From positions 124,001 to 188,000 of the forward strand of contig NZ_JAMQGM010000037.1 of assembly GCF_023703325.1 (NCBI RefSeq): a DNA stretch of 64,000 nucleotides. Reading direction: 5' to 3'. The notes under the pieces were generated by a model. That model saw only the letters and a program-made list of their open reading frames with translations. It made no database searches and was not told where the DNA came from. Made by a program: the position numbers and the translations under genes. Of this stretch, positions 18,685-27,418 are shown piece after piece. The first letter of the stretch is position 1; every line of letters starts with the position of its first letter. Source of the DNA: Streptomyces meridianus. GTDB lineage: Bacteria; Actinomycetota; Actinomycetes; Streptomycetales; Streptomycetaceae.

Positions 18685-18729
18685 CCGCCGTTTTCGCCCG
18701 TATCACCGTCCATCAGTGAGGAAGAACCT

Positions 18730-20190
18730 ATGGGACGACATGCTCGCAGACCGTCCGCTCCACCTCCCGGGAAGGCCGCCAAGGGTGCCTGGCTGATCGC
18801 CGGCGCGGTCGCCGTCACCGGTCTCGCTGCCACCGGCGGTGCCGCGCACGCGGACACGCCCGGTGTGGAGCGCTCCGACTTCGACAACTCCGGCTCATCC
18901 GACCTGGTGGCCTCGGTTCCCGCCGCCTCGTCCTCCGCCGGCGCGGTCAGCGTGCTCCCCGGCGGCGCGAGCGGGCCGTCGGCCACCGGCCGCAAGATTC
19001 TCACTCAGAACTCCGGTTCCGTGCCGGGTAGTTCGGAGAAGGGTGACCGGTTCGGGGCCGCCACCGCCTCCGGCGACCTGGACGGTGACGGCAGGCTCGA
19101 CCTGGTCGTGGGCGCGCCCGGCGAGGACGACACCTCCGGTACGACCGATCGCGGAGCGGTGACCATCCTGACCGGCAAGTCCGGTCTGACCGGCGGTACG
19201 TACTTCACCACCGGATCCCGCTGGGGCACGGCGCAGAAGGCCCGCCTGGGCACCGACGTGGAGGTCGGCGACATCAACGGCGACGGCCTCGACGACGCGA
19301 TCGGCATCGGCCCGGGCACCGCCGGCAGCGCGCCGTGGGTGGTGTGGCGCGACAGCGCCACCGGTGCCACCCACTCCGGAGCGGTCGGCTACGACCCCGC
19401 CGTCGCGATCGACGGCGCCGTGGGCGACTTCAACGCCGACGGTCACGACGACCTCGCCGTCACCGTCGTCGACGTGTACGGCACCGCCAAGGTCTACGAA
19501 CTCACCGGCAGCGCCTCGGGGTTCGAAGGCGGCTTCGGGGCAGCTGTCTCCGGCGGCCGCGCCGTGGACGCCGGAGACATCAACGGTGACGGCCACGACG
19601 ACCTCGTCGTCGGCCAGCCCGTCGCTGCGGACGCGAACGGCCGGGCCGGAGGCCAGATCACCGTCAAACTCGGCAGCGCGGCCGGTCTGCAGGCCCAGGG
19701 TGGCACCCTCACCGTCCACCAGGCCACCACCGGAGTACCCGGCGCCGCCGAGGCCGGCGATGCGATGGGCACCGACGTCGCCCTGAGCGACCTGGACGGC
19801 GACGGCACCCTCGACATCGTGGCCGGCCTGCCCGGCGAGGACCTGACCGTCAGCGGCACCTCCCGCAAGAACGCCGGCGCCGCCCTGCTGCTCCGCCTCA
19901 CCGGGAGCGCCGACGGCACGGGCGTGGCCCTCGCCTCCGCGCAGGCCCTCCAGCAGGGCCGGGACGGCATCGGCGGCGTCCCCGAGTCCGCCGACCGCTT
20001 CGGATCCGCCGTCGCCGCCGACGACTTCACCGGAACCGACGCCACCAGCCTGGTGATCGGCGCCGAGGGCGAGAACACCGGCGACGGAACCATGGTCCAC
20101 CGCACCGCCGGCGGCACCGGCACCTATGTGGGCCGCTCGGTGGCCGGAACACCCGTGGACGGCGGCCTCGGCGGTGTACTCGCACCCTGA
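18730..20190 (+). CDS. Secreted FG-GAP beta-propeller protein
   Basis: Codes for 486 residues from ATG 18730, with GAGGAAG 8 bases upstream. A signal peptide (GAWLIAGAVAVTGLAATGG, cleaved after AHA) is followed by seven FG-GAP blades. Calcium-loop motifs include GDLDGDGRLDLVVGAPGE, GDINGDGLDDAIGIG, GDFNADGHDDLAV, GDINGDGHDDLVVGQP and SDLDGDGTLDIVAGLPGE, and the first and last blades are degenerate. Integrin-alpha-like propellers bind proteins or glycans, often with calcium. There is no enzyme domain. It shares its blade type with the pseudoprotease upstream, which suggests duplication within this block or joint action (inference). Confidence 0.88.
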   Translation: MGRHARRPSAPPPGKAAKGAWLIAGAVAVTGLAATGGAAHADTPGVERSDFDNSGSSDLVASVPAASSSAGAVSVLPGGASGPSATGRKILTQNSGSVPGSSEKGDRFGAATASGDLDGDGRLDLVVGAPGEDDTSGTTDRGAVTILTGKSGLTGGTYFTTGSRWGTAQKARLGTDVEVGDINGDGLDDAIGIGPGTAGSAPWVVWRDSATGATHSGAVGYDPAVAIDGAVGDFNADGHDDLAVTVVDVYGTAKVYELTGSASGFEGGFGAAVSGGRAVDAGDINGDGHDDLVVGQPVAADANGRAGGQITVKLGSAAGLQAQGGTLTVHQATTGVPGAAEAGDAMGTDVALSDLDGDGTLDIVAGLPGEDLTVSGTSRKNAGAALLLRLTGSADGTGVALASAQALQQGRDGIGGVPESADRFGSAVAADDFTGTDATSLVIGAEGENTGDGTMVHRTAGGTGTYVGRSVAGTPVDGGLGGVLAP

Positions 20191-20250
20191 CCGCGGGCCT
20201 TTCCAACCCGGTCCGGGCGCACGTCGCCCGGGCCGCTCTCCCCGCTCCGG

Positions 20251-20403
20251 GATTTCCTCGAGACGGGCCAGTACACCAGCAAGGCTGCGGCCGCGGCCCA
20301 GGACAGGACGCTGTCACTCAGCAACAAGGCGCAGGAGCCCAGCGTCGCGGTCGCGTGCGTCGAAACCCATCCGGTCGCCCAAGGGCGAGGTGGCGGCCGG
20401 TGA
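20251..20403 (+). pseudogene. Fragment of an ALF-repeat gene
   Basis: In the 303-bp gap before the big ALF gene one frame reads DFLETGQYTSKAAAAAQD and continues to a stop at 20401. The first part matches the core of an ALF repeat; compare KFLEEGQFTAQEEDE and WFLTSGQYIARARDE in the next gene. No start or signal peptide precedes it. It is best read as the 3' leftover of a second ALF-type gene lost by deletion. Confidence 0.6.
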
Positions 20404-20493
20404 GAGCCAGTGCGCCCATGCCACCCACCTCGTCGGGGGATCGGGGCGCCGCACCCATGTCTGACTGTCGGATTCTGAGGAAGGACCCACGCC

Positions 20494-23400
20494 GTGTCAC
20501 CAACGCTGTGGAGCAGGCGCCGGATACTGGCTGGTCTCGTCGGGGTGGCCGCCGCCCCTGGCCTGCCCTCCATCACCATGCTGACTGCAACTCCCGCCCG
20601 GGCCGCCGAGAACGGTACTGACGGCACCGGCAACGGCCTGCCCGACAGTGAACGCGGCCGGACCGTATGGGCGTACAAGACCGGTGGCCGTGCCGTGCGA
20701 GAAGCTGCGGCCGCAGCCCTCATCGGCGGCCCCGCCGCCATCACCGCGTTCCTCACGAGCGAACTGCCCGTCGCCAAGGCCGAAGACAACCGGTTCGCCA
20801 TCCTCACCAGCCTCGGCGATGCCGGCCGTGCCGTGCGGACAGCGGCCGACGAAGCCCTGTCAGCGGGCGATGGAGCTGTTGCCGCTTACCTCGCCGGCGG
20901 CTTCAGCGCGGATGTCGTCGAAGATCTGCGCGTCGCCGTACTCACCGTCATGAACAACGGCGGGGCCGCCGTCCGGCGTGAGGCGTCTCTGGCCCTCGAC
21001 GACGGCAGCGACGACGTCCTCAGGAAGTTCCTGGAAGAGGGGCAGTTCACCGCACAGGAGGAGGACGAACGGGTCGAGGTCTTCGCGATCCTGGCCGGCG
21101 CTTCACCAGAGGTGAAGAAGTACGCACAGCAGGCTCTGGACGACGGCAGTCCCAAAGCCATCCGCTGGTTCCTGACTTCCGGCCAGTACATCGCCCGCGC
21201 CCGTGACGAGGAGGCTGCGACGATCGACCAGCTCGTCGCGATCGTCGAGCGTGAGGGCACGCGCGCGAAGCTCAAGGCGGAGCAAGCCGTCGCCGCTTCC
21301 GACAAGGCGAAGGAAGCGGCGGAGAAGGCCAAGCAGGCAGCGCTGAAGGCGGCAGAGGAGGCCGGGGAGGCCAAGGAGGACGTGAAGAAGGCGGCAAGCG
21401 CGGCGAACGATGCCGCCGATGCCGCACGCGGCGCTGCTGCCGCAGCCACCACCGCCATCTCCGCCTCGCGCACCGCACAGGCGGCGTCCCACCGCGCGGC
21501 GACCGCTGCCCAAGCGGCTGCTGCCGCGGCGGCCACCGCCGGCAGGGCGGCGTCCCGGGCCTACAACGCGGCCATCGCCGCCTCCAAGGATGCCTCCAAG
21601 GCTGACGCCGCCCGCGTGGCTGCTCAGGGAGCAGAGGATGCCGCGAAGCGGGCCCGCACCGCGGCGAAAGCCGCCGACCAGGCCGCAATCGCCTCACAAC
21701 AAGCCTCGGGCGCGGGTTCGGCAGCTGCCGCTGCCGCTCGCGACGCCGCCTCCGCCGCGAGCGCCGCCGCCGACGCAGCCGAGTCTGCTGGTGTCGCCCA
21801 GAGCCAGGCCGCCCGAGCCCGCGCGGCCGCCGCCGAAGCCGATCGTGCGGCAGCACGCGCCACTCGTGCGGCGGGCAGAGCACAAGGCCTTGCAAATCGG
21901 GCCGCCACGGCTGCCCGTGTCGCAAGAGATGCCGCCAACTCGGCCGCCGGCCATGCGGAGAAGGCCGCTCAGGCTGCCAGGACCGCGGCCGACGAGGCGG
22001 GTCAGGCGATCGAGTACGCGCAGCGGTCCACTGCGTACGCCAATGCCGCAGTCGAGGCCGCCGAGACCGCAGCGGCTGCAGTCAAGGAAGCGGAAGAGGT
22101 GGAGACGGCTGCGCGGTTGGCCGAAACCGAGCGCATCGACGAAGAGACCGAGACCGGCATCGAGGCGGCTCGTGTGATGGCCGAGGCCGAAGCCGATGCC
22201 ATCGAGAAGGCCCAGAACCAGCGCACCCAGGAGGACAGGACCGCCTCGGCCATCAAGGATCTGATCGTCGTCGCCGAGGACGCCATGAAGGCGGGTAACA
22301 CCGGAGAGGCTGTCGCCACTGGCCGCAAGGCAGCGGCGAAGCTGCTCACCGCCACCGGCTCATGGACACGGGAGGCCGCGGAGTTCGCCCTCGCCGGAAC
22401 CGACGAGGACGTCCTCAACTGGATCGACACCGACCGGATCCTCGCCCAGGGGCAGGATGACCGGGAGACGGTCCTGACGGTCGCGAAGATGTCCACGGCC
22501 GCCGTCTCGCAGGCCGCGCACACCGCGCTCGCCAGTGAGGCCGAGGACGCCGTGCGAGAGTTTCTCGACCAGGGCGCACTCCGGGCCGGGGAGTCGGACA
22601 ACCGGGTGCAGATCTTCGCCATCCTCAACGACGCACCCGGCACGGCGGTCAGGACGAAGGCCGAGGCCGCCATCGACGACGGCAGCCCCCAAGCCTTGCA
22701 CCGCTTCCTCAAGGTCGAACTGGCCGAAGCGGTCAAGGAGGACGACAGGGTCGAAGTGCTCCGTCTGCTCGACTCCGGCGGCGCCTACATGAAGTCCGCG
22801 GCGGAGATCGTTCTGGAGGGTTCCTCCGCCATGCGGCGGAACTTCGTCATCCATGACCGACACGCTGTTGCGCGCCTCGACCACGACCACGCCACTCACG
22901 TCTCCGCCATCCGCGCGGCCATATCCCACGCCGCCCGGATCGCGGCCAACGCCCTCGAAGACGCTGCACGTGCCTCCAAGGCAGCTGCCGAAGCGCGCGA
23001 CGCGGCCGAGGAGGCGTCCGCCTGGGCAGCCAAGGCGCAGGACTACGCGGACGATGCCGCGGCTTCGGCGAAGCAGGCCAAGGAGAGCGCTGACGCGGCC
23101 GACGCGTCCGCCGCCGCGGCGGCCCGGTCGGCGACGGACGCCGACAACGCGGCGATCACCGCTCGCGGAGCGGCCCGCAACGCCAACTACTCCATGCGGC
23201 AGGCCATGGTCTCCGCCGAGCAGGCAGTGAGTTACGCGGCAGAAGCACAGGCCTCCGCCTCCCGTGCACAAGCCTCAGCGATCGCGGCCGGTAAAGACGC
23301 CAAGGAAGCGGCCAAGGCGGCGAGTGACGCCCGCAAGGCCGTGGCCGACAAGCGCAGGGCCGAGGCCGAGGCCGCTGCCAAGAAGGCAGCCGAAGAGACC

Positions 23401-23847
23401 GAACAGCGGGCGGCGGAGGCCAAGAAGGAGGACCAGGACAAGCCCTGGTACGTCGACTGGGGTCTCTGGCCCGAGGACACCGGCAGCGATGCGGACTGGG
23501 CGAGTGTCACGGGGCACTGGAGCACGGTGTTCGGTACCGCGTCCGCTGTGATCGGTGCGGCCGCGCTGTTCCCCACACCGGCCTCGCCGGTCCTCGGCGC
23601 GATCTCCCTCGGCCTCGGCGCCGTTTCCTGGGGCCTGCAGGGTGTGAGCACCTACTTCACCGCCGAGGCGTACGGCACCGACAGCGCCAAGTTCAAGCAG
23701 GCTCTGGGCATCACGGTGATCGGTGGTCTCTTCCTGGGAAAGCAGGGGTTCTTCTTCCGGAGCGGCATCGGGAAGGCGATCGGCGGTGGGCTGTCCGATC
23801 TCGCCGAGGACGTGACGACATCGGTCATCGGCATACTTACCTGGTGA
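20494..23847 (+). CDS. ALF-repeat, alanine-rich coiled-coil exported protein
   Basis: Codes for 1117 residues from GTG 20494, with GAGGAAGGA upstream. The N-terminus WSRRRILAGLVGVAAAPG is a Tat-type signal. Residues about 50-250 contain four ALF repeats (PF03752-like, about 43 residues each, with the core FLxxGQ). Residues 252-590 are an extremely Ala-rich (A-A-K/E/D) predicted coiled coil. A second set of ALF repeats (about 592-788) and a second Ala-rich coil (about 790-978) follow. The end (985-1117) is distinct: WYVDWGLWPED, then Gly/Ala-rich hydrophobic segments (TASAVIGAAALFPTPASPV and ITVIGGLFLG). ALF repeats are known from actinobacterial polymorphic-toxin-like proteins, where the C-terminus is the effector. 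Here no nuclease motif is visible, and the tail looks membrane-active or structural (inference). No immunity gene of a known family follows. Confidence 0.85.
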   Translation: MSPTLWSRRRILAGLVGVAAAPGLPSITMLTATPARAAENGTDGTGNGLPDSERGRTVWAYKTGGRAVREAAAAALIGGPAAITAFLTSELPVAKAEDNRFAILTSLGDAGRAVRTAADEALSAGDGAVAAYLAGGFSADVVEDLRVAVLTVMNNGGAAVRREASLALDDGSDDVLRKFLEEGQFTAQEEDERVEVFAILAGASPEVKKYAQQALDDGSPKAIRWFLTSGQYIARARDEEAATIDQLVAIVEREGTRAKLKAEQAVAASDKAKEAAEKAKQAALKAAEEAGEAKEDVKKAASAANDAADAARGAAAAATTAISASRTAQAASHRAATAAQAAAAAAATAGRAASRAYNAAIAASKDASKADAARVAAQGAEDAAKRARTAAKAADQAAIASQQASGAGSAAAAAARDAASAASAAADAAESAGVAQSQAARARAAAAEADRAAARATRAAGRAQGLANRAATAARVARDAANSAAGHAEKAAQAARTAADEAGQAIEYAQRSTAYANAAVEAAETAAAAVKEAEEVETAARLAETERIDEETETGIEAARVMAEAEADAIEKAQNQRTQEDRTASAIKDLIVVAEDAMKAGNTGEAVATGRKAAAKLLTATGSWTREAAEFALAGTDEDVLNWIDTDRILAQGQDDRETVLTVAKMSTAAVSQAAHTALASEAEDAVREFLDQGALRAGESDNRVQIFAILNDAPGTAVRTKAEAAIDDGSPQALHRFLKVELAEAVKEDDRVEVLRLLDSGGAYMKSAAEIVLEGSSAMRRNFVIHDRHAVARLDHDHATHVSAIRAAISHAARIAANALEDAARASKAAAEARDAAEEASAWAAKAQDYADDAAASAKQAKESADAADASAAAAARSATDADNAAITARGAARNANYSMRQAMVSAEQAVSYAAEAQASASRAQASAIAAGKDAKEAAKAASDARKAVADKRRAEAEAAAKKAAEETEQRAAEAKKEDQDKPWYVDWGLWPEDTGSDADWASVTGHWSTVFGTASAVIGAAALFPTPASPVLGAISLGLGAVSWGLQGVSTYFTAEAYGTDSAKFKQALGITVIGGLFLGKQGFFFRSGIGKAIGGGLSDLAEDVTTSVIGILTW

Positions 23848-23880
23848 CCTGACAGCCCCGGTTCGGGGGCAGGGAATACC

Positions 23881-23956
23881 CAGGGCGTGTTGTGAAAGTA
23901 GCGTCGTCCGCCCCTGGGGCGCCGCAAGCCAGACGGGACTTTCACAACATGCCCTG
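23881..23956. mobile_element. 76-bp MITE-like element with 19-bp terminal inverted repeats
   Basis: CAGGGCGTGTTGTGAAAGT (23881-23899) and ACTTTCACAACATGCCCTG (23938-23956) are inverted repeats matching at 18 of 19 positions, around a 38-bp core. The left half (from 23888, 34 bp) recurs exactly at 26662-26695 inside the galK wreck, which argues for a dispersed element and not a one-off terminator. No target-site duplication is obvious. A short GGGGCAGGG motif also occurs in inverted orientation just outside both ends. It carries no gene; a full-length IS with these ends elsewhere in the genome would be the driver (inference). It may also terminate the ALF gene. Confidence 0.72.
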
Positions 23957-24037
23957 ATGCCCTGCCCCCGTCACTCCTCCCTGCGGCGCACGTTCACACC
24001 CCACAAGCTCTTCGGAGCGAAAGGAAGTCGTACGAGA

Positions 24038-24427
24038 ATGTCGGACATAACCCTGCTGCGCATCTTCGCCGTTGTTTCGGGCATAGCGCTCGGCGGCGCG
24101 ATGGCGACCATGACCGCCAAGAAGAAGCGGAAGCTCGCAGCTGTGGTCGTCCCGCTCGTTGCGACCGCCGTCATGGTCGGGCAGTCGATCCTGCGCGGAT
24201 ACGATGAGGGAACGGCTCTGCGGCTGTACACGCTGGCCGTCCTCGACTTGGTGCTGATGAGGGTCGTCTTCAGCGGCTGGCTTCGGCGCCAGTCCGAACG
24301 GCAGACGGCAGGTCTGCCGCCTCAAGAGCCGAAGCTGCTGCATTTCCTCGTCTTCTTTCCCGTCTTCGTCGGCGGAGTTGTTCTGATCGCCTTCTGCCTG
24401 TCGCAGGTCGAATCGCTGCTCACCTGA
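24038..24427 (+). CDS. Small integral membrane protein of unknown function
   Basis: Codes for 129 residues from ATG 24038, with AAGGAAG upstream. Four hydrophobic segments are visible: LLRIFAVVSGIALGGAMA, LAAVVVPLVATAVMVGQ, LYTLAVLDLVLMRVVF and LLHFLVFFPVFVGGVVLIAFC. Basic clusters (AKKKRK, WLRRQSERQ) lie between them. No family was recognised. It starts 82 bp after the MITE-like element and stands alone; its base composition is a little less GC-rich than its neighbours. It may belong to the accessory block. Confidence 0.7.
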   Translation: MSDITLLRIFAVVSGIALGGAMATMTAKKKRKLAAVVVPLVATAVMVGQSILRGYDEGTALRLYTLAVLDLVLMRVVFSGWLRRQSERQTAGLPPQEPKLLHFLVFFPVFVGGVVLIAFCLSQVESLLT

Positions 24428-24625
24428 CCCTCGATTCGATGCTGGAGACGACCTCTCCCCTGAGGGCAGGGGGCGCCGATCGCACCCGGCGAGGAGGTGG
24501 GCGACGACGTGCCGCCGCTGACCGCCCCAAGGGGTGTTCGGCGGATCCGCCGCAGAAGATCCGCCGACCGTGTACCTTCCGGCCACGGGGGCCGGGGACC
24601 GGCCCCCGGTGATTGGGGGTGGGCC

Positions 24626-25342
24626 GTGGGCGTGCGGCTCGTGGTGGTCGACGACCACCGGCTGCTGGCCGAGGCGCTCGCTTCGGCGCTCAGACTGCGC
24701 GGGCACCGGGTGCTGGCCGCCGCCGCGCCGAGTTCCGGCGCGGCCGAACTCGTCGTCAACCGGGGACCCGAGGTCTGTCTGTGGGGCACGGCCGAGCCCG
24801 CGGCGCCGGGTGCGTTCGACGCCCTGGAGCGGATCAGGACCGAGCGGCCGCAGACCGCCGTCGTCGTCCTCGGGCCGGTCACCCAGGCGCGCGGCATCGC
24901 GTCGGCCTTCGCGGCCGGAGCGGTCGGCTACGTGCGCCACGACGAGCGCATCGAAGGCGTCGAGCGGGCGATCGTCCGGGCACGCGCCGGTGAGGCGGCC
25001 GTCGCCCCCGCCCTGCTCAAGGAGGCGTTCGCCGAGCTGCTGGACCCCGCGGACCAGCCCGACGACGAGGCCGCCCGGCTGCTCGGGGTGCTGACCCGGC
25101 GGGAGGTCGAGGTCCTGGTACGGGTCGCCGAGGGGGAGGATACCCGGTTGATCGCGGCCGGCATGGGCATCGCCTCCAGCACGGCCCGCACCCACGTGCA
25201 GCGCGTGCTGGTGAAACTGGGAGTGGGCTCCCGGCTGGAGGCCGCCGCCCTCGCGGCGCGCACCGGCCTGCTGGACCGGGCGGGCCGCCCGGGGGGCCCC
25301 GGTGCACCGATCGGCGGATCGGCGGGCCGTGCGGGGGCCTGA
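24626..25342 (+). CDS. LuxR/NarL-family regulator with degenerate receiver domain
   Basis: Codes for 238 residues from GTG 24626 (GTG 24632 is possible). Residues 3-120 have the receiver fold: VVVDDHRLL carries the acidic pocket (D9, D10). The phosphoacceptor Asp, however, is replaced where LWGTAEP stands (G54), and the conserved Lys before helix 5 is Arg (GYVRHDE). Residues 160-220 are a LuxR helix-turn-helix (LTRREVEVLVRVAEG and ASSTARTHVQRVLVKLGV). Phosphorylation control is therefore unlikely; it may be ligand- or expression-controlled (inference). No sensor kinase is adjacent. It precedes galE on the same strand by 203 bp. Confidence 0.85.
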   Translation: MGVRLVVVDDHRLLAEALASALRLRGHRVLAAAAPSSGAAELVVNRGPEVCLWGTAEPAAPGAFDALERIRTERPQTAVVVLGPVTQARGIASAFAAGAVGYVRHDERIEGVERAIVRARAGEAAVAPALLKEAFAELLDPADQPDDEAARLLGVLTRREVEVLVRVAEGEDTRLIAAGMGIASSTARTHVQRVLVKLGVGSRLEAAALAARTGLLDRAGRPGGPGAPIGGSAGRAGA

Positions 25343-25545
25343 GACGGTACGGGCCCGTGCGGCCTGCTGCCGTCCCGGTGCGTACGCAGCGGCGCCGGGC
25401 ATCGCGCTGCACCCGAGCTCTTCATCGTTCGACGCACTTGCCGCAAGCTGAAGTTTCTCGCAGGTTCCGAATCCGGCATGAATGTGTTCACCGACCACGT
25501 GCCGGCGTAGAACCGCGGCCGAACGACTGCGAGAGGTAACACGAC

Positions 25546-26541
25546 GTGAGCACCATGGAGCGCGAGCCCGGGACGTCCCGGAAGTACCTGGTCACCGGCG
25601 GCGCCGGCTACATCGGCAGTGTGGTGGCGGCGCATCTTCTCGAAGCCGGGCACCGGGTGACCGTCCTCGACGACCTGTCGACCGGCCACCGGGAGGGCGT
25701 GCCGGCGGGAGCCGAGTTCGTCGAGGGCCGGGTCCAGGACGCCGGCAAGATCCTCGACGCCACCTTCGACGCCGTCCTGCACTTCGCCGCGTTCTCCCAG
25801 GTCGGCGAATCGGTGACCGACCCGGAGAAGTACTGGCGCAACAACGTCGGCGGCAGCGTCGAGCTGCTCGCGGCCATGCGGGAGGCCGAGGTGCGCACCC
25901 TCGTCTTCTCCTCCACGGCGGCCACCTACGGCGAGCCGGCCGAGACCCCGATCACGGAGGACACGGCGACCGCACCCACCAACCCGTACGGCGCCTCCAA
26001 GCTCGCTGTCGACCACATGATCGGCGGCGAGTGCGCCGCGCACGGTCTGGCCGCGGTCTCGCTGCGCTACTTCAACGTCGCCGGGGCCTACGGCGCATAC
26101 GGCGAGCGGCACGACCCCGAGTCCCACCTCATCCCGCTCGTGCTCCAGGTGGCCCAGGGCCGGCGGGAGGCGATCTCCGTCTTCGGCGACGACTACCCGA
26201 CCCCCGACGGCACCTGTGTCCGCGACTACATCCACGTCGCCGACCTGGCCGAGGCCCACCTGCTGGCCCTCGGCGCGGCCACGGCCGGTGAGCACCTCGT
26301 CTGCAACCTCGGCAACGGCAACGGTTTCTCGGTCCGCGAGGTGATCGAGACCGTCCGCGAGGTGACCGGCCACCCGGTGCCGGAGGTCGTCGCACCGCGT
26401 CGGGGCGGCGACCCCGCGGTCCTGGTGGCGTCCGCGGAGCGGGCCCGGGAGCGGCTCGGCTGGGTTCCGGCCCGCCCCCGGCTCGCGGACATCGTGGCCG
26501 ACGCCTGGGACTTCGCCCGGCGGACCGGGGGGCGCGATTGA
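25546..26541 (+). CDS. galE: UDP-glucose 4-epimerase
   Basis: Codes for 331 residues from GTG 25546, with GAGAGGT 9 bases upstream. It is a short-chain dehydrogenase-fold enzyme that interconverts UDP-glucose and UDP-galactose. The NAD-binding loop is T17GGAGYIGS. The catalytic pair is Y148xxxK152 in NPYGASK, with SSTAATYGEP supplying the Ser/Thr. RYFNVAGAYGAYG and the C-terminal VRDYIHVADLAEAHL block are typical of GalE. In S. coelicolor galT-galE-galK form an operon; here galT is not present upstream and galK downstream is destroyed. GalE may thus serve cell-wall or glycan precursor supply and not galactose catabolism (inference). Confidence 0.94.
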   Translation: MSTMEREPGTSRKYLVTGGAGYIGSVVAAHLLEAGHRVTVLDDLSTGHREGVPAGAEFVEGRVQDAGKILDATFDAVLHFAAFSQVGESVTDPEKYWRNNVGGSVELLAAMREAEVRTLVFSSTAATYGEPAETPITEDTATAPTNPYGASKLAVDHMIGGECAAHGLAAVSLRYFNVAGAYGAYGERHDPESHLIPLVLQVAQGRREAISVFGDDYPTPDGTCVRDYIHVADLAEAHLLALGAATAGEHLVCNLGNGNGFSVREVIETVREVTGHPVPEVVAPRRGGDPAVLVASAERARERLGWVPARPRLADIVADAWDFARRTGGRD

Positions 26542-27418
26542 CCGAGCCATGCCCGGTCACCCGGGCCGCCGGCGTCGCCGAGGCGTTCCGAGAGGTGTAC
26601 GGCACCCGGCCGGAAGACGTGTGGTGCGCCGCCGGCCGGGTGAACCTCATCGGCCAAGGCTTGTTGTGAAAGTAGCGTCGTCCGCCCCTGGGGCGGGGCT
26701 TGCGGCGTCGGGTGCGTGCAGCCGCAAGGCGGAGAGTCGGCCTCGTAGCAGTTCGCCGGGGTGCCCTGCGGGATCACGGACCAGATGGCTTCGGCGTGCT
26801 GTGCCGGGGGGCATCTGCTCCACCTCTACGCCCGTGACCTCTCCCGGCGCCACGTGCCCTTCGATCTCGCCGGGCGGGGCCTGGGCCTCCTCGTCGTCGA
26901 CGCCGGTGTCAGGCACGCGCTCGGGGACGGGGCGTACGCGAGGCAGCGCGCGAGCTGTGAGGCGGGGGCGCGTGCGCTGGGCGTGCGGGCCCTGCGGGAC
27001 GTCGCACCGGAGCATCCGGACGATAGCCCTGGGGCGGCTCGCCGACTCTGTGGCGCGGGCCTGCGTCCGGCATGTGGTGACCGAGAACGGCAGGGTCGCC
27101 GAGGTCGCCGGACTGCTCCACGCCGGGGACGTCCGGGCCGTGGGACCGGTGCTGACCGCCGGGCACGCGTCGTTGCGCGACGACCTCAGGGTCTCCTGTG
27201 CCGAGCTCGATCCGGTGGTGGAGTCCGCGAACGCGGCCGGGGCGCCGGTAGCCCGGATGACCGGTGGGGGGTCGGCGGTTCGGCGATCGTCCTGGTCGAG
27301 GCGGGGTCGGCCGGCGAGGTCTCCTGGGCGGTCCGGGACGCGTTCGCCGGGGGCAGGACTGCGCGCCCTGCGGATCTCGTCCGTCGTCGCGGCGGGCGGC
27401 GCCCGGCGGCCGGCCTGA
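26538..27418 (+). pseudogene. galK: galK (galactokinase) remnant, disrupted
   Basis: The 5' piece overlaps the galE stop (TTG at 26538) and reads as GalK through AAGRVNLIG, then runs into the repeated element and a stop at 26667. About 120 codons are missing. GalK similarity resumes near 26749 (FAGVPCGITDQMASACC). A frameshift follows near 27020-27035, after which LRHV-type sequence RHVVTENGRVAEVAGLLHAG is in another frame. A further one-base loss falls inside the MTGGGFGGSA motif near 27272 (reads MTGGGSAV, then GGSAIVLVEAG in a new frame), and there is one more shift before the end at 27418. No functional galactokinase can be made. Confidence 0.9.
26662..26695 (+). repeat. Partial copy of the 76-bp inverted-repeat element, inside galK
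   Basis: Thirty-four bases are identical to 23888-23921 of the complete element. The rightward terminal repeat is missing. Just beyond, GGCTTGCGGCG is the reverse complement of the CGCCGCAAGCC core of the complete copy, as if the core had been inverted or rearranged. It sits exactly where galK similarity stops. Confidence 0.75.

Noticed and set aside
21250..22270. Tandem DNA repeat or CRISPR-like array in the alanine-rich part of the ALF gene
   Set aside because: The repetition is protein-level Ala/Lys/Glu bias in one open frame, without fixed-length direct repeats and spacers.
23881..23956. Reading the inverted repeat simply as a terminator
   Set aside because: The loop would be 38 bases, and an exact 34-bp half copy occurs in galK, so a dispersed element fits better; a secondary terminator role is still possible.
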